DNA from: Termitomyces sp. T153
Lineage: Eukaryota > Basidiomycota > Agaricomycetes > Agaricales > Lyophyllaceae
Assembly: GCA_018296165.2 (NCBI GenBank)
Contig: JACKQL020000200.1
Coordinates: 1 to 54,602, forward strand
Length of the DNA: 54,602 nucleotides
Reading direction: 5' to 3'
Positions within the stretch are counted from its first letter, which is position 1. Every line of letters starts with the position of its first letter. A program made the translations under genes and the position numbers. Shown here in pieces: positions 1 to 12,352 of this stretch. The notes below the pieces were generated by a model. That model worked only from the letters and a program-made list of their open reading frames with translations. It was not told the DNA's origin and ran no database searches.

Positions 1-2047
1 CCGCGGGGTTGAGGTTCCTCAAAATGCTGGAGGCCACGTTGAGTTCTTCCTGCTGATGGGGAACGGAAGATGGGGCTTCGCTTTGTGTTCCGATGGGTTC
101 CTGTCAGGTTCCGCTGACCTCGGGGGCTCAGCTGCACTGGGCAAGTCCTTACTAGGTGGGCGTGATCCCCTTGCACTGGTAACCGAACACTCAAAACGTT
201 CTGGGCATGGATGGCTTGTGCGGATAGTCGGTGGGATGTGATCTGGACAGATCCAGGGAGGTCCGGAGAAGTCAGATTGCGAGGAAATGGGATGGTCTTG
301 GCGGGGTTCAGGCAGAAGACCATATGGGAGATTCACGGAAGCGAAGGGGTAGGTGGCTGTGTGATCCATGGGAGTGGAGCTGGGGTTTGATGGGAGATCA
401 ATTGGAGTTGATGGAGTCTGGGACTGAGCAAAGAGCGAGGTTCGGACCTGGTGAAAGAGTGTTGGGGTTTGTGATCGTAATTGCGGAGTTCGTGAGGTCG
501 TTTAGGTTAATGAGGGCTTGGGCACAATGGCCGGACGGAGTCACCGAGACAGCGTCAGACAAAATGGAATGGAGTCAATATGGAACAAGAGTAGATTCAA
601 GTGGAGATACAAAATGATAATGAGAACGATAACAAAATGGAGACAAGACAAGACCGGGAGACTGAGATAAGACTGGGAGACTGAGATAAGACCGGGAGAC
701 TGAGATAAGAAAATGAGACACGAAACACAAAACACAAAACACGAGAAGGAAACAATCAGACCATAGGTAACGTTAAGCAATATCAAGACTAGAGTACAAA
801 GAGCTACTCGATGGCTTATATACTGACTACCGGAGAACTTCGGGGTACGTCAGCTGCGGTGGCAGGGCTTGGCAGAGCTCGATGGAGTGGGCGGGTGTCG
901 GTTGCGATCAAGGATTGGGCCACGCTGATATGTTGATGGGATCATTGGGGAACACAGGTTGCCCTGAGGTTGTTGTGATACTCTGGAATGGGTCGGAGGA
1001 ACCAGGGTGTTGAGTTGATGATGGGTGGCAAAGATTGGGAACAGCGGGGGTGGTTCTCGGGGTTCGGGAGATCCAGGGTGAGTGTCAGTGGCTGTGGGGA
1101 AGGCGTCAAAGTTGGCCAGGGGGCCGTCGGAGTTAGCCGGGGAGGTGTCGGAGTTAGCTTAAATAGGCATGGGGCATGGGTGGAAGTTCGGCGGAGTGTC
1201 GGGGGTTTTTTGGGGAATCAGGGGGTTGCTGGACGATGTGCGGGGGTCCAGGGGACGGGTCGTGACAGTTCCTCACATTGCACATGGAAGGAGTGGGTGG
1301 GATCCAGAGGGTCTTTGAAGGGGTGGGGGTTTGGGCTAGTGTGGATTTCTTCGACCAAGGCGCAGAGCTCGTTCTGTAAGTTATCATCGATGCCCAGGGT
1401 GCCTTGCGTATTCTCTGGGAGGTTCCCTTGCAGGTAGCATTTGTGGAAGTCAAGGAGTCAATCCGCCCAGACCTCTGGAGTTGTGGAGGCATCGGAGTAG
1501 CCTAGGTTGGTGAGGAGGGTGCGGGTATGCCTTGTGAATTCTGTGGGGGACAGGTGGAGGAAGCGGAGGACTTCATCGCGTTGTTGGGCATAGGCTTCGA
1601 CCCTTTGCTGCCTAGGAGAAGGAGGGGTTTGAGCGGCAAATGGTGGGCATGGGGAGGAATAGTTATCCATGGGCTCCGGAGGGACTGGGGCTGCAGCGGG
1701 AATTGGATATGCATAGTAATGGGCAGGGGGAAGGTAGGCAGGGTTGGGGAGTGCTGCAGAGTATCCTCCGGGGTTGATACAGGGATTATTGCCATCAGCG
1801 TGGAATGCAAGAGGGCGGCGCCAGCCCGGGGGTATTCCCTGGCTGATAGAGGGGGCGTAGAATGCCTGGTTGGGGTCAGGAGTCCAGTGACAGGGCACAT
1901 ACTGGTCCGCGAAGGGACCTGGGTAGAATGGGGCATAGGGATTTTCCAGTAGGGGTCAGCCATAGGTATCGGTTGGATAACCGACAGGGTTGTACGCAGG
2001 GTTAAATGCAGACATCAAGAACAGGGTAAGGGGGAGTCTTGATATTA
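1..2047 (-). pseudogene. gag-like region of a CpG-rich LTR retroelement, split by a solo LTR
   Basis: Read on the minus strand from an ATG at 2015 (MSAFNPAYNPVG...), one frame runs to 1268 with two in-frame TGA codons (near 1957 and 1459). The product is rich in Pro, Tyr and Gln at first, then has a helical stretch with PRQQRVEAYAQQRDEVLRFL and FHKCYLQGNLPE, as in gag proteins of basidiomycete LTR elements. The frame is cut at 1268 by a solo LTR (102-1267). If the LTR and one GTTCC target copy are removed, the same frame continues through 96-1 and leaves the window. The 5' LTR (2048-3014) lies directly upstream. No zinc knuckle or pol is visible, so gypsy or copia membership is open. The region is CpG-rich, unlike the older elements to its right. 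Gag identity is inferred from position and composition. Confidence 0.6.
102..1267 (-). repeat. Solo LTR 1 (minus orientation) with perfect 5-bp target duplication
   Basis: The copy starts TGTCAGG (102) and ends CGTGACA (1267) and is flanked by GTTCC on both sides (97-101 and 1268-1272). It belongs to the same family as the LTRs at 2048-3014 and 4113-5262: shared ends, a shared TGTCAGGTTCCGCTGAC block and a minus-strand TATATAAG (815-822) about midway. No internal retroelement sequence lies between ends and flanks, so it is a solo LTR left by LTR-LTR recombination. It interrupts a gag-like frame that is continuous when the insert is removed. Confidence 0.88.
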
Positions 2048-3014
2048 TGTCAGGTTCCGCTGACAACAGGGACTCAGTACACTGGCAAGTCCTTACTAGG
2101 CAGACGCAATGTCCTGCGCTTATAACCAGGTGCCCAGAGTTGGAGCAGAGGTGGGAAGGCTTGCAAGGGGGTTCTAGGGAAAACGGCCCAAGCAAGTCCT
2201 GAATGGCCCAGAGAAGTCTAAGACCAAAGGTATTGGTCATTGACCCAGGGCAGGTGTCAGGGCTAGTTTGTGGGCGCGCAAATAGATTGCAGGGTAAGTG
2301 GAGGCTTCTCGAGTGATGGGGGCGGGGCCGGAGTTGGATAGGGGATTACCAGGGCTTGATGGGTCCCAGGGCTGAGCAGGGATGAGGGTCAGAGTTGTTG
2401 TAAGAATGTTCAGGTCGTGGCGCATGCGTGGAGTTTGTACTGACATAGGGAGCAAGAGGAACTTAGAAGAACAAAGGAAATATGTACAGTTGAGACAAGA
2501 CGGAGACAAGACAAGACTGAGGAGAAAGATAGATTCGAAACTTAAAAACAGAAACAGAGACGAGACAAGAGATGAAACATAGGAAACTGGTAAATGTAAT
2601 ATCAAGACTAAAGTTTGAGGAGTTATTCTACAACTTATATACCGACTACTGGGTACCCCGGAGGGCGGTGGATATGGTGGCGGGAGTCGACGGAGCTGTG
2701 CGAGTCGACAGGTGTCAGGTACAATCCAAGGGCGGACTGCGGCGGTATTCTGATGGGATCAGTTGGGGGCGCGGCCACTCCGAGGACGTTGTGATACTCC
2801 AGGACGGGTCAGGTAAACTAGGGTAGGAACGGTGGGGGAAGGTTTCAGGGGGAGTGTTGATGGCTACAGAGAGGGTGTTGGAGTTGCCGTTGGGGTTTGC
2901 TGGAGAAGCGTCAGAGTTATCCAGTGTGGGCGCAAAAGTGTGGGTGGGGTTCAGGGGAGTTAGATGGGAAATTGGGAGGGGTTGGGAGCAGTGTCTAGGG
3001 AGCAGGTCGTGACA
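2048..3014 (-). repeat. LTR 2 (minus), probable 5' LTR of the gag-bearing element
   Basis: It has the same ends as solo LTR 1 (TGTCAGG at 2048, CGTGACA to 3014) and a minus-strand TATATAAG at 2634-2641. The 5-bp flanks do not match each other (TATTA against GTAAT), as expected if this is one LTR of a full element whose other end lies outside the window. Downstream on the minus strand comes TAATATCAAGACTCC, which could be a decayed primer-binding site, and then the gag ATG at 2015. The other edge (3015) falls in copia RNase H sequence, so the element was inserted into the copia copy. Confidence 0.78.
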
Positions 3015-3462
3015 GTAATTGTGAGTTGACTGAGGTAGCAATTTGGTACAGATGTTGGCAAGGTTTTTGGCAGATGGGATATGGACCTACTTGTATGCAT
3101 TTGTAAATGTAGTGGTGCCTAATATTGATGTGTTTAGCTTGTGCATGTCTCTTGGTGGATTGTGCTATGGTCTTTGACAAGTTGTTGTCAACCATGAGTT
3201 GGGCTGGAAGAGGTTGCACCAGGTCAATCCCTACCAGGAAGTTATGCATCCAAAGGGCCTGTTGGGATTTTCTCATCATGGCCATATACTCAGCCTCAGT
3301 AGTCAACAGTGCCACTATCTGTTGTCATTTTGAGCTCCACAATACTGGGCCTCCTGCCATCATAAAGATGTAACACAATGTTGAACATTGCACATTGAGA
3401 TCACCACCATAGTCTGCATCTACATATCCCATTGGCTTGATGGTGCCTTTTGGATTCCTAGT

Positions 3463-3665
3463 CACTGCTGGCACTGGAACCTGTTTCCATTGAAAAAATG
3501 GGAAAAGAAACCTGTTATATCATTTCTTTGACAGAATTTTCCTTTGGAAAAAGGCTTTTCCCATTGTTTAGAGCCTTTTCCCATTGGAAATACCCTGTTT
3601 GGAAATGGCATAACAAGTTTCTTTCTCAGTATTTTCTCAGGAAACATTATTGGCTGCCAGCAGTG
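3463..3665. mobile_element. 203-bp foldback/MITE-like element with CACTG ends
   Basis: The ends are inverted: CACTGCTGGCA at the left and TGCCAGCAGTG at the right, and a second matching block GTTTCC/GGAAAC follows inside. Further inverted pieces (atgggaaaag / cttttcccat) lie within. The flanks carry a 3-bp AGT duplication (3460-3462 and 3666-3668). CACTR ends with 3-bp duplications are typical of the CACTA/EnSpm superfamily. Removing the element plus one AGT restores an open copia reading frame across the site (ITYT followed by RNPKGTIKPMGY). It has no coding capacity and would depend on a transposase elsewhere. Confidence 0.72.
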
Positions 3666-4112
3666 AGTGTAAGTGATTCTATAGTTGATGGTACCTTTTA
3701 CATAGGCCAAGACATGCAGTAATGCCTTATAGTGGGCCAGGCTGGGGTTTGTTTGGAAGTGGGCAAGTAGGGTGATCATGAATGACAGATCTGGTCTTGC
3801 TGTGTCCTGGGCTCACATCAGAGCCCCAAGCAGCTTTTGGTAAGGCTTGTCCATCATGAATGCACACTCAGCTTCATTTTTCCGTGATGTCTCATTGGTG
3901 AGGGTTCCTGATGATAGTGGTGTGTAGCAGGGGTTACAGCTTAACATATCAAAACATTCAAGTATGTGTATGAGGTATGCTTTCTGAGACAATGAGATAG
4001 TACCCATTCTGTGGTCACAATAAATGGCCATCCTAAGGATGAACATGGAGTCATCTAGATCCTTTATCTCATATGTCTGAGCAAGTTTGTTCTTCATGAT
4101 GTTGCTCTTTCC

Positions 4113-5262
4113 TGTTACAACCTGTTCCCAGAACCCTGGACCTCATTTCCAGCCACCTTGCTCCTCCAGAGCTCCCCCCCAACTCTTCCTTTGACTCTCC
4201 CAATCTTTGTTCACCCATGGCACCTACTTCATATAACTCTGATGCTTCTACAGCAAACCCTGACAGCCCCCTGGCTAACTCTGATGCCTTCCCTGCAGCC
4301 TTTGATGCTTCTCCTGCCTCTCCTGAGCCCCTAGGACCCTCCTCCACTGTTTCTGATGCTGGTGTGCATCACCAGTTTGTCATCCTGACTTACCTGACCA
4401 GCTCCAGAGCATCATGACAACTCCAGGATGACCCACATCCCCCACTGATCCCATCATAATCCCATTAGTATATCACTGCAGTCTGCCCCTTGATTACAAC
4501 CAACACCCATTGGCTCCACATGACCCTAACAAGCCCTGCCACCAGACCTGTTTTCCCTAGAGCTGTCCCAGTAGTCAGTATATAAGTTGTAGAGTAGCAT
4601 CCCATACTCTAGTCTTGATATTGCCTTACCTGATGTGTTTCTGATTGTTTCTCTCTTGTGTTTTGTGTTCTGTATTATGTTTTCCCTCTTTCTTAGTCTC
4701 CCAGTCTTATCTTGTCTCTATCTCCATTATTGGCTCATTATCATTTTGTATCTCCACTTGAATCTATTTTTGTTCCTGTCTCAATCTTGCCTTGACCCCA
4801 TCTCATCTTGTTTGACTCTATTCCCTTTGTTGTGTCCAAGTTCCTTAAAACCTTAATGCCATTACAAACTCCATGCTTATAATTATGAACCTTGAACATT
4901 CATAAACCAACTCCAGACCTTGCTAATTGCTTGGCCCTGAGACCAATCAACATCTATTAATCTCCCATCAAACTCTGGTCCTGCTCTCATCACTTGTGTA
5001 GCCTCCATTTGCCCTGCACTTCCAGTACTTGCTTCTGAACTTGTGCCTGACATCTTTTCAAGTTCAAACCTTCCCCATACCTTGTCTCAGACTTCCCCAG
5101 ACCACCCCAGACTTGTTTGGACTGCTCCCCCTTGCTTATCCTCATAAGTATCTAAAGTCCCAGACCTTCCCTGAATGCCAGGTTATCAGTGTAAGACATT
5201 GTGTCTGCCTAGTAAGAACTCACCCAGTGTAGCTGAGCCCCCATGGTCAGCAGAACCTGACA
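4113..5262 (+). repeat. Solo LTR 3 (plus), CpG-decayed member of the LTR 1/2 family
   Basis: The copy begins TGTTACAACCTGTTCCC (4113) and ends AACCTGACA (5262), the reverse complement of the LTR 1/2 ends. TATATAAG lies at 4579-4586 and the AGTCTTGATATT block follows it, as in the other two copies. The flanks TTTCC (4108-4112) and CTTCC (5263-5267) are a near-perfect 5-bp duplication. The LTR sits inside the reverse transcriptase of the minus-strand copia element. Where LTR 1 and LTR 2 have CG, this copy mostly has TG or CA, so it is an older insertion. Confidence 0.82.
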
Positions 5263-6389
5263 CTTCCTTGTTTGAAGATAGTCTGAATGTGTCATCATTG
5301 AAGGTGTTTATAATGGTGTGCTCCATACCATGCTTTCTTGAATGTACACATGGATCTGCTCTTGATCTTCTATAACCTAGGTCTGAGTAGGCACCATCAA
5401 GGTTCCAGAACCAATGGAAGCCTCCCTGCATTGAACCATAAATGGTTTTCCAGAGTCTTGCCAGTTTCTCCTCCCCTCCTGGAAAATCTGGGGGGAGTTT
5501 CACATAGACCTTGTGTTCCAGGATACTGTTGAGGTAAGCTAATACAAAATCAACCTGCCATACCTCCAACTTCCCTTGTGCCATAATAGCTGCTGACATT
5601 CAAAGGTATCTGAGGCACACCACTGCTGCATAAGTTTCATCAAATCCTCACCTGTGACCTGAGAATAACTCTTCACAACCAGTTGTGCCTCCCTTCACAC
5701 CACCTCCCCCTCAGTGTTGTACTTATTAGCATAGACCCACCTACAACCCACAACATTTTTGTCCTTTGGAACTGCCACCTCATCTATGATCACAAACACA
5801 CTCCTATCTTTCATAGTCTTCAGCTCTTTCTCCATCACTGGCTTCCATAGGTGTGGCTTCTTCATTGCTTCCATATATGTCTTGGGTACATTCATCTTGT
5901 GTAGGTCATCTTCCAGGGTTGATAAGTCTGCATATGGGCTTTTTGCCATCAATGCTGTAAGTATGTCATCACCTGTGTTCCAATCCTCCCCTTGCTCCTA
6001 TGCTGACTGTTTTCTTTGTAAGGTCTCCAAAGCTGCAATCAGGGCTGGCATAGGTCTTGAGAGTCTCAACAACCTTCTTGGTTCCATCTAGGGTGACTGT
6101 GCACATTGTTTAGGGACAGCTGGGACAAGCACCCAACCTCCCATTTCAGGATTGAGTCCAGAGCAATCAAGGATAGCATTGGCATGTAAGGGTGCATTGT
6201 CAGGTCAGATTCTGGATGCTATGGGCTGGCAAGGTGTAAGAATGTCTGGTGTGGGATGCACTGGCAGGGCATCTGCAAGGTCTGGTACAGGTCATGAGTC
6301 TTTGTCATCTGAGTCAAGTGTGGTGAGAGACCAATGGCCAGTGCCTCCTCAAAAATTATATCCCTAGAGGTCATATTTGACCTTAACTC

Positions 6390-6946
6390 TGTCAGGGGAT
6401 GTCCCAGTTCCCCCTCTGTGCTGTTCTCCCTTCCTATGGTTTTCCTTTACTCTCCTTTGATTCCCCTATCTGCTGGTCCCAGTTTTAGCTCTTGGGCTGC
6501 ACCAGTTCTCTGTCCATTATTCTGACAAGTGTCATCCCTTCCACATGGCCTCTTACCAGACCCCTGGTTTGTTTCCTGTATTCCAGGCCCACCACTCATT
6601 ATAGACCTCCCATCTTTGGACTACAGGTACTTTCAACTGAGGGAATCTTTTGGTTATATTGGTATGTGGTCATGTGCAGGGAGTCCAAAGATTAAGACCA
6701 TTTATGATGGATTTCCACTTTTTAATTGGACTCCAGAATTGGTTGTTGTTGGGTGTTGTTTTCAGAAGCTCTAGAGTAAATTTTCCAAACACTAGCATTG
6801 GGGATCCTTAAACTTGTTCTCTTTGGATCTCCCTCTGCCAGGTGAGTAGCTAGCACTCTAGAACTTCTTGTAGATACTGAATAGACTTTGAATCTCCCTC
6901 TGTTAGTTGTGTGATTGAGCCACAGCCTCCAGAGGTCACCCTTACA
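6390..6946 (+). repeat. 5' LTR of the gypsy element
   Basis: It begins TGTCAGGGGATGTCCC and ends GTCACCCTTACA. It aligns with the split 3' LTR at both ends: TTTTCCTTTACTCTCC near the start, and CTTGTTCTCTTTGGAT plus GATTGAGCCACA near the end. The middle has diverged strongly. A related minus-strand fragment lies at 37051-37260. Confidence 0.85.
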
Positions 6947-7063
6947 GCAGAACAAGTCTCCAGATTTGGTCTGAGAGCCTCCTTTTTGATCTCCTGAGCT
7001 TCTACTTGGTTCCTCAAAAAGTCTCTCCCCCACCAGTGTCTTAGTGCCCCCTGTGCTCCTCCT

Positions 7064-8232
7064 ATGACCCAGCCAACCCCTCCAGCACCTCCCCCCGATG
7101 CTTCAAGCCCCAGGACAATGCCTGGAGTCGTTTGCTGTCCCTGGAGACACAGGTTCAACTTACCCAAGCCTCTCTTACTTCCCACATGGCTGAACTCATT
7201 GGACTCCATCAAACTACTAAAGCAGTGTTCTTTTCTCTTCAAGCCCTTTTGGAATGTCTTCTCCTTGCTCCTACCACACCTATTATGCCTCCAGCAGATG
7301 CAGAATGGTTTGTGTCTGCACTTAGCTCAGGCCTTCTGGCTCCAGCTGCTGCAGAATAGTTTGTGTCTGCATCTGGCTTAGGCTTTTTGGCTCCTCATTC
7401 CAAACTACCTCATCCTGCACTCCCTGATGTATATGATGGAGATTGTAAGGTTGGAGAACATTTCTTCCAGTCCTGTATCACCTATATCCAGCTGAGTGGT
7501 GAAGCCCTTCACCTCAGATGCCTTGAAAATTGCTTGGGTTCTCTCCTACATGAAGGCTGGCCAAGCTTCAATTTATGCCCTGTGTATCTTCCAACACCTG
7601 GGAGGAGTTGAGAGTTTCTCTGGCTGGATGGAGTTTGAGAAGGAGTTCTAAGCTGAGTTCTTTCCCCTTGACCCCACCAAAACTGCAGCTCTTTCCCTTC
7701 AAGACCAGACCTAGTATGGTTAAGGGAAGCAATCACTCAATGAGTACATTGACTCTTTCCACACCTTAGTCAAACAGGCAGGATATCCAGATGGTCTGCA
7801 ACTCTGCCTAACCTTCCATGATGAACTCCACCCCTCTCTTATGAATTGCATCAACAGTATGGTAGAGGAGTGCTCAGATAATGAGCATGTTAAGACCTAG
7901 TACAAGGTGGCATGTGAGCAGTGGCAGTTGATCTGCAACATGAGCTGTGGTGGACACAACCCTCAACTTTTCCTTTCTCTCATAGAGGTTTCACCCCCTG
8001 AGCTCCCCCTTCCATGCCTGCTCAAGCAGCCCCACAAGCAGGTGCAACTTTTCCCCTTCCATCCCATGTTGCTCCCTTGTGCTCCCTGCCCCAAGGAGTT
8101 CCAATGGATGTTGACACCTGCCAACAGCAGTCCTCTACTTCTCTGCTGTGTCAATGCTGTGGAAAGGCTGGTCACTTTGCCTGCTACTGTCCTCAAGGAC
8201 TAGAGGTCTGCTACCTGTCAGTGTCAGAATAA
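7064..8232 (+). pseudogene. gypsy gag with CCHC zinc knuckle, frame-broken
   Basis: The ATG at 7064 starts MTQPTPPAPPPDASSP. Overlapping frames follow with blocks typical of mushroom gypsy gag proteins (LPDVYDGD, FLQSCITYIQLSGEA-like). The 3' end (8014-8232) codes for a zinc knuckle with C-x2-C-x4-H-x4-C spacing (CQCCGKAGHFACYC), which binds genomic RNA in capsids. The reading frame changes several times, so no full-length Gag can be made. The protease-pol frame follows after about 400 bp of further broken coding sequence. Confidence 0.75.
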
Positions 8233-8669
8233 GAAGAGTTGCTCATCCAACTGCTGGCAGCCCAGGATGCCACAGGAGCCCCCTCTTTAGATGCATCTAT
8301 CACTGTCCATTCCAATGAAATGGCCAATGTATTGGAGGAGGTTCCTACAGAGTCTGAGGATTTTTAAAAGGGCAATGGATGACCAGTATGCCCCCATTGC
8401 CCAGTACTAATCATTTTGCCCCCCTGTTCATAGAATCAAATATATCTGTTGCCATTGTTGATACTATGCCTGAAACAATAAGCCCCTCCTTAGACATACA
8501 AACTCCCTCTCCAGCTAAAGTCTCAGCTGGAAATGCACCCCCTAGCCCATGCCTCCAGTTTCCTGCATGGGAATGCTATCTCTTCTGTTGTTATGTTGTT
8601 GCTTCTACCCCTTCTACCAACTCCCTGAAGCTACAGGTAGAAATTGAGACAACAGACATCCAGCAGATC

Positions 8670-11600
8670 TGAAGTGTGGTTGCCCTCCTATTCCTGTATA
8701 CAATGTTGATGGCATGCTCAATGAAGCTGGCTCCATTTGCTCTGTGGTGGACCTGGTCCTCCACTACCAAGACTACTTAGAGTGAGCCACTTTTGCCATC
8801 ACTAGTTTGGAAAAGCAAGACATAATCTTGGGGTTCATCTGGCTACATGAACACAACCCAGAAATTGACTGGACTAAGAGCAAGGTGAAAATGAGCTGTT
8901 GCCCCCATCACTGCATTACCTGTGCAGAAGAAGCCCATAAGGAGCAGAGAGCCAAGGTTCATGAGCATGCTGCTGTGCATGTCTGTCATGCTGGGCATCT
9001 TCCTTATGCTGATCTTGACCTCCTGAGTCCTCCCCCTCTAGCATTCCCTCATAGAGAAGCCCTCTATGAGGATGTCCAAGGTGTTGGGTGTGAATCTCCA
9101 GAGAAAGAGAGAGGTGAAGGAGAATGGACCAGTACTCCAGATGCAGAGTCCCCAGACAAAACTATAGAAGTGGGTGATCAGATTCATGCTACAACTCTCT
9201 GCCCCCCTCCTGCAGTAGCAGAGATTCAATCTAGTCAGACTACTTCTCAACATCTGGCTGAGGCATTTGCAGCAAACTCACAGTCCAAGCCTTTCCATAG
9301 CACTGTTCCCAATCACCTCCACAACTTTGAGGATGTATTCTCCAAGGCCTCCTTTGATTCACTTCCAGAGTGCAAGCAGTGGGATTATGCAATTGAGCTG
9401 ATACCAGATGTGGAGCCCTCTAGCTGCAAGGTCTATCCACTCATGTCCCATGAACAGGATAAGCTGGACACTTTCCTGCAGGAGAACCTTAGCTCAGGAC
9501 AAATATGACTCTCTAAGTCTCCAATGGCCTCCCCAGTCTTCTTTATTAAGAAGGATGGGTCTCTTCATCTGGTTCAGGATTATTGTGTCCTGAATGCAAT
9601 GATAGTGAAGAACTGCTATCCTTTGCCACTCATCTCAGAACTTGTCAACAACCTTTGAGGTGCACACTATTTCACAAAGTTGGATGTCTGCTGGGGCTAC
9701 AACAATGTACACATCAAAGAAGGGGATGAATGGAAGGCAGCATTCCAAACTAATTGTGGACTCTTTGAACCTCTGGTAATGTTCTTTGGTCTCACCAATA
9801 GTCCAGCCACCTTCCAGACTATGATGAATGACATTTTCCATGATCTGATTGCAAAAGGTGTTGTCTGCATGTATCTTGATGATATCCTCATCTATACAAG
9901 AACTCTGGAGGAGCATTGCCAGGTCACACACATAGTCTTGGAATGCCTCCACCAACACCAGCTCTATTTAAAGCCTGAGAAGTGCAAATTTGAACAGACT
10001 AAAGTGGAGTACCTGGGTTTGATCATTTCACATGGAATGGCTGAGATGGACCCCATTAAAGTGGCAGGTGTAGCAGAGTGGCCTAAGCCAAGGAACAAGA
10101 AGGAAGTTCAGGCCTTTCTTGGGTTTGTCAATTTCTATCAGAGGTTCATACAGGATTTCTCCCACCATGCATGACCCCTCTTCATCCTCACAGTTAAGGA
10201 TACTGCATGGCAGTGGGAGCCCCCACAGCAAGCTGCCTTCAATGCCCTAAAGCAATCTGTGACCTCAAAGCCAGTCCTCCTGTTCCCCAATGATGACTCT
10301 CCATTCTGTGTGGAAGCAGATAGCTCAGACTTTGCTACAGGAGCAGTCCTCTCCCAGCAGTCAAAAGAGGATGGCAAATGGCATCCAGTAGCCTTCTACT
10401 CCAAAAGCCTTAATGCAGTGGAATGGAACTATCAGATCCATGACAAGGAGATGCTGGCAATTATTCGGTCCTTTGAAGAATGGTGGCATTTCCTTGAGGG
10501 TGCATGGCATAAGTTTGAAGTCTGGACAGACCACAAGAACCTGGAGTACTTCCATTCTGCTAAGAAACTCAATCAATGGTCAAGCTCAATGGTCTCTGTA
10601 TCTGGCCAACTTTGACTTCTCATTGCATCACAAACCAGGATGGAGCATGGGCAAACCAGATGCACTGTCCAGGTGGGCTGACCATGGCACTGGAGCAGGA
10701 GATAATGACAACATTGTCCTCCTCAAGCCAGAGCTCTTTGCCATCCATGTGCTAGAAGGGATTGTGGCTCAAGGAGATGAGGCAAACATCCTTAGGGACA
10801 TTTCACAAGGGAACTGGGAGGGTGCACAGGAGGATGTAGTTGCCCAGGCTGCACAGGCCCTACAAGCTTGATGGGCAAGTGGAGTCAAGTCAGTGCATGC
10901 TGATGAGTAGGGTATTCAGGATGGGCTGCTGATCTTCAGAGGACACATTTATATGCCTAACATTCCAGAACTTCACCAGTGCATTGTAGAACAACATCAT
11001 GACTCTCAGGTGGCTGGACATCCTGGAAGGTGGAAGACATTAGAGCTGGTATCCTGGAACTATTGGTGGCCACAGATCTCCTGATATGTAGGCACCTCCA
11101 CTGGCACCTGCAACCTCTGTCTCCACACCAAACCTCACTGCCAAGCACCCATGGGCCAGCTCCACCCACTTCCTATTCCAGCTGCTCACTGGAGTGTTGC
11201 ATCAGTGGATTTTATTATGGAACTCCCAGATGCTCATAGGTACAATGCTATGATGGTAGTGGTGGACCTCTATGGCAAATGGGCTCACTTCATACCTACC
11301 CACACCACATGCTCTGCCTTGGGAGTGGCTAGCCTGTACCAGAAGAATGTCTGAAAACTCCACAGTCTGTCAGATGGGTATGTCTCAGACCAAGGCCCTC
11401 AGTTTGTGGCAGAATTCACTCAAGAACTGTATCACCTGCTAGGCATAAAGCTCCATACCACCACAGCCTATCACCCTCAGTTGGCTGAGCAGACAGAATG
11501 TGTTAACCAGGAACTGGAACAGTATCTCTGCCTGTTTTGTAATGAGAGGCAGGATGACTGGGATGAGCTGCTGCCAGATGCAGAATTCCAATGCAACAAC

Positions 11601-12341
11601 CACATTCACTCTTCCATGCAGATGACTCTGTTCTTCCTGGATACTGGCAGGCACCCTTGCATGGGATTTGAATCTTGGGCATGCCCCTCAGAGAATGACT
11701 CTGTCAACAAGTTTGTGAGTCAGATGAGGAGGGCACATGAGGAGGCAAAAGCTGCATTAGTCAAGGCCAAGGAAGACATGGCACAGTACTATGATCACAG
11801 ATGGACACCTGCTCCAGTTTACAAGCCCAGGGACCATGTGTACTTGGATAGCTCAGACATCAAGACAACAAGGCCATCCCTAAAGCTGTCACATCATCAT
11901 CTGGGCCCCTTCACAGTGGAGAAGAAGGTAGGGCCTTTGGCATATAGACTTAAACTCCCAGTAGGCCTCTGCCAACTGCATCCAGTCTTCAATGTGGTCA
12001 AGTTGTTTCCAGCTCCAGAGGATCCAATCCCAGGCCATCACCCTAAGCCACCCCCACCACCAGTCCTGGTCAATGATAAGGAGGAGTATGAGGTGGAGGA
12101 AATCTTGGACAGCAGGATATTCCAAGGGAAGTTGCAGTTCAAGGTGAAATGGAAGGGATATGGTATCAAGGACATCTCTTGGAAACCACAGGCTAATGTT
12201 TATGCATCAGGCTTGGTCTGGGACTTCTACCATAGGCATTCCAATGCCCCAAAAGCTATTCAAGGCATCTACCCTATTTCACCAGCTAACCAGGCAATTC
12301 ATGACTTCTTCTACCCAGTGCGTCAAGGCACCACATCCTAG
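8670..12341 (+). pseudogene. gypsy pol: protease, RT, RNase H, integrase, chromodomain (inactivated)
   Basis: The protease region lies at 8690-8880 (YNVDGMLNEAGSI, QDIILGFIWLHEHNPEIDW). RT lies at about 9410-10170 (FFIKKDG, TKLDV, FGLTNSPATFQ and an intact YLDD box at about 9870). RNase H is at 10259-10700 (FCVEADSSDFATGAVL, TDHKNLEYF). Integrase is at about 10950-11900 (zinc-finger part, VVVDLYGKWAHF, SDQGPQFVAEF, and a glutamate in AEQTECVNQEL). A chromodomain lies at about 12085-12230 (YEVEEILDSRI, FKVKWKGYG, ISWKPQAN). In-frame TGA codons at 9506, 9656, 10172 and 10869 and a frameshift near 10575 break it. The first two TGAs sit where relatives have arginine, as expected from CGA deamination. 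Confidence 0.87.
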
Positions 12342-12352
12342 AGGAGGGGTGA

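Larger units (their letters stand above)
3015..6389 (-). mobile_element. Degenerate Ty1/copia element (RT-RNase H part), minus strand
   Basis: Read right to left it shows the copia pol order. The linker and RT start lie at 5952-5695 (PKDKNVVGCRWVYANKYN). RT follows at 5599-5262 (LEVWQVDFVLAYLNS, YGSMQG, FNDD at the YxDD position). RT continues at 4097-3813 (YEIKDLDDSMFILRM). RNase H lies at about 3440-3015 (MGYVDADYGGD, VALLTTEAEYMAMM). Frames are broken by stops and indels. The element is also interrupted by a solo LTR (4113-5262) and a foldback DNA element (3463-3665). Its 3' part is cut at 3014 by another LTR element and its 5' part at 6390 by a gypsy LTR, and its own LTRs are not visible. 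CpG is very rare, which suggests an old methylated copy. It cannot code for an active polymerase. Confidence 0.85.
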
